From assembly GCA_030039165.1 (NCBI GenBank), contig JASHQM010000012.1, positions 1-34,405 on the forward strand: DNA of 34,405 nucleotides, written 5' to 3'. How positions within the stretch are numbered: position 1 is the stretch's first letter; each line of letters opens with the position of its first letter. Made by a program: the position numbers and the translations under genes. The notes beneath the pieces were generated by a model that was not told where the DNA came from, did no database searches, and saw nothing but the letters and a program-made list of their open reading frames with translations. Source of the stretch: Candidatus Sulfotelmatobacter sp. (GTDB taxonomy: Bacteria; Acidobacteriota; Terriglobia; Terriglobales; Acidobacteriaceae). Of this stretch, positions 8,901 through 15,878 are shown piece by piece.

Positions 8901-9326
8901 GAACTGAAATTGAAAAGTCGTGGTGAATCCACTGGTAACCGTTTGGGGAGTCTGATACCAGGCAGAGCCAACCTGATTGCCGGTGCTGGTGGTGATTTGA
9001 AGCACTGTGTTGACACCACTTAACACAAGACTGGCGTCGCCGTTGGGGGCCAGACAACTTCCGTTCGCGTCGAAATCTGGGGTTGGGGAGCCGGACTCTG
9101 GCGAGGGGTAGTTGGGCGAGGTCGGGCACGATTCCTGGGCCCAAGCTGCCGTACTTAAGAAGGCCAGGAGGACCACAGTCGCAACCCATATGGCTAGCGC
9201 GGGAATCGAGGTCGCAGAAAGAAAACGATCACGCGGTCCGGCTTCGCAAACGGATGCGCGGGCAATGTCGTCGCTAGGATTGCTGGCAATGGTGAGAAGT
9301 ATAGTGGGGCGCATGTTGGTGGACAT
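5973..9326 (-). CDS. Secreted L-type-lectin-like, Ig-like and choice-of-anchor D protein
   Basis: A 1117-residue exported protein. A long n-region of about 40 residues is followed by a hydrophobic core (about 41-60) and a likely signal peptidase I site after AWA at residue 63. Residues of about 75-345 resemble a bacterial legume-lectin-like domain, with GIAFLIQN, SVAIELDTYQN and a FTGATGGDW segment. Residues of about 350-690 are a cysteine- and asparagine-rich region that I do not recognise. Then come two Ig-like modules (about 700-890) and two choice-of-anchor D (ASH-like) modules (about 895-1010 and 1012-1117), each with the GxVxxGTxxxxxxxxxNT/P pattern. There is no PEP-CTERM tail or LPXTG motif. 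The probable role is a cell-surface or extracellular glycan-binding protein. The start is fixed by a perfect AAGGAGGT. Confidence 0.75.
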   Translation of the reverse strand: MSTNMRPTILLTIASNPSDDIARASVCEAGPRDRFLSATSIPALAIWVATVVLLAFLSTAAWAQESCPTSPNYPSPESGSPTPDFDANGSCLAPNGDASLVLSGVNTVLQITTSTGNQVGSAWYQTPQTVTSGFTTTFQFQFTNPSTPPADGIAFLIQNSSTSAIGYTGGNGGALGYGDADSNRNPSQGQGIPSSVAIELDTYQNPWDPQPVSGIDSHVAIQSCGTGPNTSHHNYLCNGFSGPNSTLGQPVSTENSGINLADGNVHTVTIIYTPACSTCNPATVANIQVYVDSVNIFLSTYPNGVPIDLSTIASGTGTAYVGFTGATGGDWETQDILNWTFAPVEGAPINPSNPASLNQTFVISGTPGQNWSFNFDDTVSSQNGTITIQPGTTPFINSSEISGADWASIVNGTAMADTSCLLASATNTCAVNTMTCTNNNNNQNVGWNCPQSTVRNILFDQQIDVVQTQTNILNGILTIPNGYAFGLAILPDTVVSGGQCSYPAASGVANELCPQSILTQLEDNGPHGGGSATITNSSYLMFCCEPEWTTTPTIPLWNDTTSVPASFSSAPPPTPSPNTNDFQAAQGAFVVVGAEPHGTMLDTTYPLPAEETLTTLNGTPIPPCPALGASPDFWSNQSPQTFSVNGTITQYDNNGTASPLTEGPYDAHYFSVDCDSLEELVFPPTVNVAPGGTASSNLISFKTVQFNIDLTAPTVSYTLNPGSSVGYGSLLTAAITCTDPISNGVASGISSCAGQPTTPQSYPPLTTAPTVTVNVALPTNVLGSQSYAVPAAIDQAGNQGGATIIPYTVTAAAQTITFTISAPPNAADGTNFVVAASASSGLPVSYSSSGSCTNVGTTYVMTNSTGTCSVIANQAGNTDYAPAPTVMETVIATASLSVTFTPGGWDLGLVYAGTQPSQTFTISNTTSSSISITSIKIPNHNESGGDANDFSITANNCGKTLSVDSSCNVTVTFSAAAGDATNPNGNYGYVAVTDGAPGSPQSVYMYATVIDPKLSLPPVLGFGKHKAGTTSSAKRVKVTNPGTSPLNVSGLTISPSEYFQFAEGTTCTATTTLAPGGDCFLYITFSPSVAGPYSGSVTFTDNAQNSPQSLALSGTGD

Positions 9327-9333
9327 GGCGGGA

Positions 9334-9341
9334 ACCTCCTT
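9334..9341 (-). promoter_or_regulatory. Strong Shine-Dalgarno site of the lectin-like gene
   Basis: AAGGAGGT on the minus strand with 7 bases to the ATG at 9326. It is a full match to the anti-Shine-Dalgarno sequence and decides the upstream start, despite the unusually long n-region that this gives the signal peptide. Confidence 0.7.
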
Positions 9342-9445
9342 GGACCTGGACCGCTTTTAAGATTTAACCCTAGGCAGTTCCGGGGGAATGGAACTGTTGA
9401 ACACCCAACCAGCGTTGCACAGATGGGACCGCGCTATTCGGGATA

Positions 9446-9473
9446 ACGATACTCCTGCTTAAGGGAAAGTCAA
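9446..9473 (-). promoter_or_regulatory. Candidate sigma-70-type promoter of the lectin-like gene
   Basis: On the minus strand TTGACT (9468-9473) and TATCGT (9446-9451) are separated by 16 bases. They match 5 of 6 and 4 of 6 positions of the -35 and -10 consensus. This would give a leader of roughly 110 bases before the start codon. It is seen by eye only and is not scored against background. Confidence 0.4.
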
Positions 9474-9823
9474 GCTACATTTCCAGAAAGTGCGACTCCG
9501 CTATGCGTGTTGTAACATTTGCAAACCGGCTATCCTGAAAAGCAGTTATGTTGCACTGGTCAGGTTCGACGGTCGCCTGCGCATGCTGCCGACCATCGAC
9601 CAGGTGGTCACGCGTAAGCCGCGAACAAGCCCGTACCACCCAGGCAGGACGACGGGCGGGTGACGAACTTATTGCGGCGCGGATTCTTACACCCCGGCTC
9701 TAATTGCGTGTTATAGTAATCACTAAAATACTCTGCTTCCCCGAACCCCCGTTACATACCGCTCGGGGCGGGAGTTTGCAACACCCCTAAATGCTGCTGG
9801 CTGGGTAAGAGTTTATTTGAATT

Positions 9824-9839
9824 GCCTCCCGCGGGAGGC
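9824..9839. promoter_or_regulatory. Perfect 16-base palindrome, possible operator
   Basis: GCCTCCCGCGGGAGGC is exactly self-complementary. It lies about 335 bases upstream of the regulator gene that opens the EPS run. It is not followed by a T-tract on either strand, so an operator is more likely than a terminator. Which protein would bind it is unknown; the adjacent Fis-type regulator is one candidate. Confidence 0.3.
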
Positions 9840-10173
9840 GCAGGGAACAGGAAAAATTTGTTACCTCAGAGTGGGTAAACACTTTCCCTTTTGTCCGAAA
9901 AGGTGTAGTTTTGAAGAAGCAGTTTCCCCCTTCTGAGCAGTTCTTTCTTACCCATATGCTTTTGAAAATAGAACGGTAAGCTCTCATTTGCCGTTCTTGG
10001 TTTCGAGTTTCGATGGAGCGTTCTGTGCTCGTTCTGAAACAAAAGGCGAGCACTCTATTTCGGTAGTGCGTGCTTTGTTTCGTGACCCGGTACTGGGTCT
10101 TTCGGTTCTGTCTGACAGATGGTCGCTGGAAGACTGAACAGCGTTGGACAAGAACCGCTTAGAAAGGCGACCC

Positions 10174-11124
10174 GTGGAACTACAAGGCTGTGACGGCATC
10201 GAAAGCGCGCACAACCCCGAATTTCATAGCCGACCCCTAGCCGAATTTGTAGAGCCCGTCAGTCCAAGTATGCGGGGTGTCGACACCGTACTGAGGGAGG
10301 TAGCACACAGCGAGATACCTGTGCTTCTGCTGGCCGAGCAGGGCGCAGGGAAAAAAGCGGCGGCAAGGCGGATTCATGAACTTTCGGCAAGAAGGGGCAA
10401 GACCTTTTTGGTTGTTCGCTGCGCGGGTGTAGAGCCCAGACAGTTTCTAGCCATACTTTCGTCGAAAGGCGCGGCGGGAACGGTTTTTCTGGAGGAAATC
10501 GGGGACCTAGCCGGGGAGGCTCAGGGCTGGTTACTTCAGGCGTTGACCACAGTCGGAGGATCGCAATCGGAAAATGAAGTCCGGCTCATCTGTGGAAGCG
10601 CCCGCGATCTTGAGCTGGAAACAAAATCGGGCAGGCTCCGTGAAGATTTTTATTACCGGGTCAGTGGATTGTGCTTGCGGTTGCCGCCCTTGCGCCATCG
10701 GAAAGAGGATATTTCGCTATTGACTGAGCATTTCCTGCGCAAGTACGAGCGCGATTTTCAGAAAACAGTGTCCGGTCTAAGTGCGGAAACGCAGCAGTTG
10801 TTCCAAGAATATGGCTGGCCCGGCAACGTGGCGGAGCTGGAGAATGCGGTGCGAGCAATTGTAGCGCTGGGCGACGAACGCGTTGCCATGAACGGCTTGC
10901 GGGCAATGCTGGTACGTTCCGACCAGGATGGAAACGGAACCCGCGTTTCGTTGAAACAAGCCGCCCGTGCGGCGTCCCGCGAGGCGGAAAGGGAGATCAT
11001 TTTGCGCGCGCTCACCCGCACTCGTTGGAACCGTCGCCGCGCCGCGGAAGATTTGCAAATCAGCTATAAGGCTTTGCTCTACAAGCTTAAGCAGATGGGA
11101 TGCTCGCAGTACGAGACGACCTAA
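10174..11124 (+). CDS. Degenerate sigma-54-activator-like AAA+ regulator with Fis-type HTH
   Basis: The AAA+ domain is followed by a C-terminal Fis-type helix-turn-helix (NRRRAAEDLQISYKALLYKL). There is no receiver domain, only a short N-terminus. Compared with NtrC/PspF, the loop carrying GAFTGA, which contacts sigma-54, is missing: the chain passes from FLVVRCAGVEP almost directly to GTVFLEEIGDL. The first Walker A glycine is Ala (AEQGAGKK), the Walker B Asp-Glu is Glu-Glu, and the sensor-II arginine of GNVRELEN is Ala (GNVAELEN). The arginine-finger region REDFYYR is kept. It probably binds DNA but cannot activate sigma-54 in the usual way. GTG at 10174 has GAAAGG 6 bases upstream; a TTG at 10144 is the alternative. 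It sits 14 bases before the export gene, so it is probably autogenous in the EPS operon. Confidence 0.75.
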   Translation: MELQGCDGIESAHNPEFHSRPLAEFVEPVSPSMRGVDTVLREVAHSEIPVLLLAEQGAGKKAAARRIHELSARRGKTFLVVRCAGVEPRQFLAILSSKGAAGTVFLEEIGDLAGEAQGWLLQALTTVGGSQSENEVRLICGSARDLELETKSGRLREDFYYRVSGLCLRLPPLRHRKEDISLLTEHFLRKYERDFQKTVSGLSAETQQLFQEYGWPGNVAELENAVRAIVALGDERVAMNGLRAMLVRSDQDGNGTRVSLKQAARAASREAEREIILRALTRTRWNRRRAAEDLQISYKALLYKLKQMGCSQYETT

Positions 11125-11138
11125 GCTTTAGGAGAGAT

Positions 11139-11774
11139 ATGAAGAAGGTATTTAAACTTGGGTGCTTACTGCTGCTCGTGGCGTTGGCAACCGGTGCGTG
11201 GGCACAGGACGAGAATAACAGCAATAGCAACGACGACGAGAATGCGACCAAGCAGGAAAAGCCCCCAGAAGTGGCTCTAAAGCCATCTGTACCTTCCGAC
11301 TACGTTATTGGCGCCGATGATACCCTGCGCATCTCGGTGTGGAAAGAGCCTGACATGAACGTCACGTTGCCGGTTCGGCCCGACGGCAAGATTTCCATGC
11401 CGTTGCTCGAGGATGTGCAGGCTGCGGGGTTGACTCCCATACAGTTGGGAAACTCTATCCACGACAAATTGAAAAAATACATTGCCGACCCGCGAGTTAC
11501 GGTCGTCGTTATCGGCATGAACAGCCAGCGAATCTATGTGTTGGGGGAGGTGCAGCACAGTGGCCCAATGGCTCTATTACCGAACATGACCATGCTACAG
11601 GCTCTTTCAAGCGCAGGTTTTACGCAGTTTTCCAAGATCAAGGGCATTTATTTGCTTCGCATGCAGGATGGCCAGCAAGTGAAGGCGCGCTTTAACTACA
11701 AAGAAGCTATGAAGGGCCGGGACCCGCAGCAGAATTACGCACTCAAGCCGGGGGACACCATTGTTGTTCCGTAG
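11139..11774 (+). CDS. Polysaccharide export protein (Wza/EpsE-like, Poly_export plus SLBB)
   Basis: A 211-residue periplasmic or outer-membrane protein. The signal peptide runs to about residue 22 (core GCLLLLVALATG, cleavage after AWA), followed by an Asn/Asp/Glu-rich linker. The Poly_export domain begins at DYVIGADDTLRISVWKEP, and an SLBB-type domain follows at RIYVLGEVQHSGP, ending in PGDTIVVP. It should form part of the outer-membrane channel for the exopolysaccharide. It is shorter than Wza (about 380 residues), and no cysteine follows the signal core at a lipobox position, so it is probably not a lipoprotein of the Wza kind. The ATG at 11139 with AGGAGA just upstream is preferred over an earlier in-frame start inside the preceding gene. 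Confidence 0.85.
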   Translation: MKKVFKLGCLLLLVALATGAWAQDENNSNSNDDENATKQEKPPEVALKPSVPSDYVIGADDTLRISVWKEPDMNVTLPVRPDGKISMPLLEDVQAAGLTPIQLGNSIHDKLKKYIADPRVTVVVIGMNSQRIYVLGEVQHSGPMALLPNMTMLQALSSAGFTQFSKIKGIYLLRMQDGQQVKARFNYKEAMKGRDPQQNYALKPGDTIVVP

Positions 11775-11837
11775 TTGGCTGGCGGCGTTCGCGCATTTTC
11801 GCACGGAGAATGTTTCAGATTCGATATCGGGGGAGGA

Positions 11838-13295
11838 ATGATTAAGGCGCAGATCATCGTGATTCTGGCTCTCGGTCTGGCCACAAGTGCCCTGGCGCAA
11901 ACCGATAGTGGCCAGATGTCCGCCCCGACTCCGGTGCCCGCCTATGGGCAAAACAATCCTGCTCCCCCTGTAAGTGAGAACCCGCCGATTTCGGCTATCG
12001 ATCAGCCGGGCCTGGAGCCCCACGCTGCTCCAGAGAGTTTTCTGTTGGTGGGCGCGCATTTCATTGAGTCAGTGGATTCCAACATAGGTAACCAGGTGAA
12101 CGGGTCTTCAGTCGGCCTGATCACAAGCGGTGTGGGCAGCGCCACGCTGCAACGGCTTTGGAAACGGTACGATGTAGCCGCCGATTACGTCGGAGGAGTG
12201 TCAGACTACAACCGGTCAGACATCGGTGTGGAGCAACTAGAGCAATTGGATGTCGACAATCGAATCAACTGGAAACGCGGCCAGTTAGCGCTTCGGGACT
12301 CGTTCAGCTATCTACCCGAGGGAAGCTTCGGGGCGGGTGGCTATGGTGGATTGGGACTCGGAGGCCTGGGCGCGGGACTGTTGGGCGCTGGCGCCTTCGG
12401 CGGTCAGACCAACGCTTTTTTTCAAGGGAATGAAATTTCCCTAGGCGTGACCCCGCGCTTAACAAACCTGGGCCTGGCGGATGTGGTTGAAACCTTGACG
12501 CCGAAGTCCGCTGTTACCATGGCGGCCGGTTACGGCCTGGTGCATTTTTTCGGCAATCTTCTTGATGAAGTAGGTGAGAATCTTTCTTTCATAGGCAGCC
12601 GTGACTTCACGGGACAAGCGGCGTACGACCGCGTGCTGAATGCGAATAACCAAGTGGCGGTCCTTTATGGTTATCAGGCATTTGACTTTACCGACGTGGA
12701 CACGGCTTTTCACGCCAATATCATCCAGGCGATGTACGGCCATCGGATTTCCGGGCGTATGGACTTCCTGATTTCGGCCGGACCCCAGTTTACGCACATC
12801 AGTTCAGTCGTGACTTTGTTCGGGTTTCTTCAACTGCCCGTGGAGGCGAACAATATCGGGGTTGCGGGGCGGGCAATACTCCGGTATCGCTTCCCCAAGA
12901 CAAACCTAAGCGCATCGTTCCAGCGATTCGAAACTGCTGGATCAGGGCTTTTCGCGGGAGCGGAGAGCAATATCGCGCGGGTTGGGGTCACAAGGCCAAT
13001 GGGCCGTGTTTGGGATTTATTTTCTGATATCGGGTACACCAAGAATACGCGCCTGGAATATGCCGCTTCGGCGGTAAACGCCAGGAGCTTCAGCTATGGT
13101 TTCGCCGGTGTGGGCGTACATCGCAATGTGGGCCGCAGCTTTCGTCTGTTTGCCAGTTATCAGTTCAATGAGCTCGGTTTTGATACATCGTGCCCGGTGC
13201 CGGGCACCAGCGGCGCTGGGTGCGGCCATCTTTCTCAAAGGCAAGTTGGAACCGTGGGAGTGGACTGGACCCTGCGCCCCATCCGCCTAGATTGA
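11838..13295 (+). CDS. Outer-membrane beta-barrel protein of the EPS locus
   Basis: A 485-residue exported protein with a signal peptide (core IIVILALGLATSALA, cleaved before QTDSG). It has a proline-rich N-terminal linker and then long alternating amphipathic strands typical of an outer-membrane beta-barrel. The last strand ends VGVDWTLRPIRLD. A glycine/leucine-rich stretch at about residues 163-190 interrupts the strands. Exosortase EPS loci commonly carry an outer-membrane protein at this position, and that context supports a role in secretion or attachment of the polymer. The ATG at 11838 follows GGGAGG; a TTG at 11775, one base after the previous stop, would add 21 residues and break the signal peptide. 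Confidence 0.7.
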   Translation: MIKAQIIVILALGLATSALAQTDSGQMSAPTPVPAYGQNNPAPPVSENPPISAIDQPGLEPHAAPESFLLVGAHFIESVDSNIGNQVNGSSVGLITSGVGSATLQRLWKRYDVAADYVGGVSDYNRSDIGVEQLEQLDVDNRINWKRGQLALRDSFSYLPEGSFGAGGYGGLGLGGLGAGLLGAGAFGGQTNAFFQGNEISLGVTPRLTNLGLADVVETLTPKSAVTMAAGYGLVHFFGNLLDEVGENLSFIGSRDFTGQAAYDRVLNANNQVAVLYGYQAFDFTDVDTAFHANIIQAMYGHRISGRMDFLISAGPQFTHISSVVTLFGFLQLPVEANNIGVAGRAILRYRFPKTNLSASFQRFETAGSGLFAGAESNIARVGVTRPMGRVWDLFSDIGYTKNTRLEYAASAVNARSFSYGFAGVGVHRNVGRSFRLFASYQFNELGFDTSCPVPGTSGAGCGHLSQRQVGTVGVDWTLRPIRLD

Positions 13296-13335
13296 TTTCA
13301 AGCTGGCCGACAACCGCCAGCGGAATGGTGATGTG

Positions 13336-14883
13336 ATGATACAACGCGAAATGAATATGGACGATTACCTGGCCATGTTGCGTCGCCGGCTGCGGGTGAT
13401 TTTGATTCCCGTGTTATTGGCGCCGCTTTCCGGCTATCTGGTGTCGCATCTGTTTTCTGCGAAATATACTTCCACCGCGCTGGTGCTGATAGAAGCGCCA
13501 AAAATTCCCGACGTGGTAGTTCAACCAGTCTTCACTGAGGATTTGACGGAGCACGTTGCCACTATTCAGCAGCGTGTGTTAAGCGCGACCCGGCTGCGAC
13601 CCATGATTGAACGGCTGGGCTTGGCGAAGCCGGGACGAAATGTCGACGACCTGATGGATGGCATCCGCCAGAGTATGACTATTCAGCCGGTGGTGACCGA
13701 TCTTTCCTCCGTGACTACGGTCGGCAAGAAGAAACCTAATCAACCCAATCCGATGCCGGGCTTCACAGTAAACTATACGGCCTCCAGTGCGCGGGAGGCG
13801 CAGCAGATTTGTACCGATCTGACTTCCATGTTGCTCGAAGAGGATCTCAAGTCGCGACAGGACGTAACCCAGGGCACGACGCTTTTTCTCACCAACCAGG
13901 TGGAGGACGCCAAGCAAAATCTCGACGATCTGGACAAGAAGCTCGCCGCCTTTAAAGATCAGCACATGGGACAGCTTCCTGGAGATGAAGATAACAACAT
14001 TAAGATACTGATGGGACTGAATACACAGCTTGACGCCAACACCCAGAACCTGAACCGCGCCACTCAGGACAAAGCATATACCGAGTCATTGCTGGCCCAG
14101 CAGATCGCCGCTTGGAAAACCTCCCAATCTGCGACTAATCCCCAGACCTTGCAACAGCAGCTTGCGACGTTGCAGGCCCAGTTGATCGATCTGCAAGCCC
14201 GCTATACTGACGATCACCCTGACGTCATTAAAACCAAAGCTGACATCGAAGAGGTGAAAAAGAAGCTGGCCGAGATCAACGATGCCACTGCAAAAGCCAC
14301 GGACCCAACCAGCCAGAAGGAATCTGGCAACGAACCGCCAGAGATTCGACAACTGCGTTTGCAGATTCACCAATATGGGGACCTGATTGCTCAAGCCACA
14401 CGAGATCAGAAGAAGCTGCAGGATGAAATAGCGGTTTACCAGGGGCGGGTAGCGGCAAGTCCGCAAATTGAAGAGGAGTACAAGGAACTGGCCCGCGATT
14501 ATGACAACGCGCAGAAGGTCTACCAGGACGACTTGGCCAAGCAGAGCGCGTCAAAGATGGCTACCCAAGCCGAGCTGTCGCAACAGGGAGAACAACTCGC
14601 ATTGCTCAATCCAGCCGATCTGCCTGATTCTCCGAGTTTTCCGAACCCGCTGTTTTTTGCCGCCGGAGGATTGGGAGCAGGCTTGGCGCTTGGTGTTGGT
14701 TTGGCGCTATGGCTGGAGATGCGTGACCGATCGATTCGCACTCAGGCCGATGCAGAGGCCGCCTTCGAGTTGCCGATGCTGGTGGCCGTGCCCTGGGTGC
14801 TGGATCCAGAAATGCAGAACGGAAATGGCAAAAGGACGCTTTGGAAGAAGAAGCATCGCGAGAAAGAGGCAATGAAGGTTTGA
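13336..14883 (+). CDS. Wzz/GumC-type polysaccharide chain-length determinant
   Basis: About 515 residues. The first membrane helix (about residues 24-45) follows the DDYLAMLRRRLRVI segment typical of Wzz proteins. A long periplasmic region with heptad-like coiled coil (about 180-400) follows, then a proline-rich PADLPDSPSFPNPLFF segment and a second membrane helix (about 440-460). The cytoplasmic tail is short and carries no kinase domain; the partner kinase is a separate gene two positions downstream. It controls polymer length and gates the export complex with the export protein and the kinase. The exact start is uncertain among GTG 13333, ATG 13336 and ATG 13351, as no strong Shine-Dalgarno site is visible. 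Confidence 0.9.
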   Translation: MIQREMNMDDYLAMLRRRLRVILIPVLLAPLSGYLVSHLFSAKYTSTALVLIEAPKIPDVVVQPVFTEDLTEHVATIQQRVLSATRLRPMIERLGLAKPGRNVDDLMDGIRQSMTIQPVVTDLSSVTTVGKKKPNQPNPMPGFTVNYTASSAREAQQICTDLTSMLLEEDLKSRQDVTQGTTLFLTNQVEDAKQNLDDLDKKLAAFKDQHMGQLPGDEDNNIKILMGLNTQLDANTQNLNRATQDKAYTESLLAQQIAAWKTSQSATNPQTLQQQLATLQAQLIDLQARYTDDHPDVIKTKADIEEVKKKLAEINDATAKATDPTSQKESGNEPPEIRQLRLQIHQYGDLIAQATRDQKKLQDEIAVYQGRVAASPQIEEEYKELARDYDNAQKVYQDDLAKQSASKMATQAELSQQGEQLALLNPADLPDSPSFPNPLFFAAGGLGAGLALGVGLALWLEMRDRSIRTQADAEAAFELPMLVAVPWVLDPEMQNGNGKRTLWKKKHREKEAMKV

Positions 14884-14937
14884 GATTGCGGTCCGCCGGT
14901 TTACTTCGGTGGGGCTGGCAATGGAGAGCGGCGCACT

Positions 14938-15855
14938 ATGTATAAAGAGTTCTTCGGACTCCGGGCCAATCCGTTCAACATGAATCCCGACCCACGTTAT
15001 CTCTTCCTCACGCGGCACACGGAGGAGGCGCTGGCGTGTCTCACGTATGGGATTCAAAGCCGCAAAGGTTTCGTGCTGTTGACCGGGGAAGTGGGAACGG
15101 GAAAGACCACGCTGGTCAATAAACTCCTGGAATGGTTGCGCCTGCAGCAGGTCGCCACTGCGTTCGTTTTTAACTCTCGTCTGAATACTTCGCAGTTTCT
15201 CGATTACATGATGGCGGATTTCGGAATCGTCTGCGAGTCTGAGGCCAAGAGCCAAATCCTCTTGCGCTTGTACAACTGGCTGCTGGATCGTTACCGTGCC
15301 GGAGAAACCGCAGTCCTGATTGTGGATGAGGCCCAGAACCTCAGCGATGAAGTGCTGGAAGAAATCAGGATGCTAACCAATCTGGAAACCTTCACAGAAA
15401 AGCTGCTGCAAATTGTGCTCGTGGGACAGCCTGAGCTGGATCAGAAACTGAAGCGGACGCAGATGCGGCAATTGCGGCAGAGGCTGGCTTTGCGGGCCAA
15501 GACGCATGCGCTTACGCTGGAAGAGACCAAAGCCTACATTCAGCAGCGATTGCGAATTGCCGGCGCCAATGGCCAGCAGATTTTCGATCCCGAGGCACTC
15601 GAGGCCGTTCACCGCTATGCCAACGGGATTCCGCGGATTATTAATTTGCTCTGCGAGCACTGCCTGGTGAGCGCTTTCGTCGATCAGCAGAAGGTGATTG
15701 CAACTCCAGTTGTAGATAACGTTGCCGGAGAACTAGATTTGACCATGGATTTTGACCACATGGCTAGTCTGCAACCGTCGTCAGAGAAGCCCGAGCTTGG
15801 CGAAGCCTTGCGCCTGCTGGCGAGCTTTGCTGACCGGCTCCGCCAGAAGGAATAG
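14938..15855 (+). CDS. ExeA-like AAA ATPase of the exosortase EPS system
   Basis: A 305-residue cytoplasmic ATPase. The N-terminal YKEFFGLRANPFNMNPDPRY stretch and the following TRHTEEAL segment are typical of ExeA/GspA-type proteins. Walker A is GEVGTGKTT (about residues 51-59), Walker B is AVLIVDEAQNL, and the sensor region is RLALRAKTHALTLEET. A similar ATPase sits between the Wzz protein and the kinase in most XrtA/PEP-CTERM polysaccharide loci, and here the order is the same. The exact role is unknown; it is thought to power or regulate assembly. GGAGAG lies about 9 bases before the ATG. Confidence 0.85.
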   Translation: MYKEFFGLRANPFNMNPDPRYLFLTRHTEEALACLTYGIQSRKGFVLLTGEVGTGKTTLVNKLLEWLRLQQVATAFVFNSRLNTSQFLDYMMADFGIVCESEAKSQILLRLYNWLLDRYRAGETAVLIVDEAQNLSDEVLEEIRMLTNLETFTEKLLQIVLVGQPELDQKLKRTQMRQLRQRLALRAKTHALTLEETKAYIQQRLRIAGANGQQIFDPEALEAVHRYANGIPRIINLLCEHCLVSAFVDQQKVIATPVVDNVAGELDLTMDFDHMASLQPSSEKPELGEALRLLASFADRLRQKE

Positions 15856-15878
15856 GAATCGCCCAAGAAAGGGAAATT

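Larger units (their letters stand above)
9327..10143. other. Long intergenic region upstream of the EPS gene run, rich in inverted repeats
   Basis: It holds no convincing gene. It contains the leader and candidate promoter of the divergent lectin-like gene, and a possible plus-strand promoter (TTACAC 9687-9692, 19 bases, TATAGT 9712-9717). From 9800 onward there are many small inversions: a perfect 16-base palindrome GCCTCCCGCGGGAGGC (9824-9839); TTACC/GGTAA (9861-9878); CCTTTT-gtccg-AAAAGG (9887-9903); GAACGG/CCGTTC (9971-9996); GTGCTCG/CGAGCAC (10025-10053); and GACCC-ggtact-GGGTC (10084-10099). TGGGTAA occurs at 9802 and 9872, and in inverse near 9948-9954. This is consistent with operators or a structured leader RNA. 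No known riboswitch consensus was recognised. Confidence 0.45.

Noticed and set aside
9540..9660. T-arm-like GGTTCGA suggesting a tRNA, and a short frame starting near 9582
   Set aside because: Flanking bases do not pair as a T-stem, no acceptor or anticodon arm could be drawn, and the short frame has no ribosome site or recognisable product.
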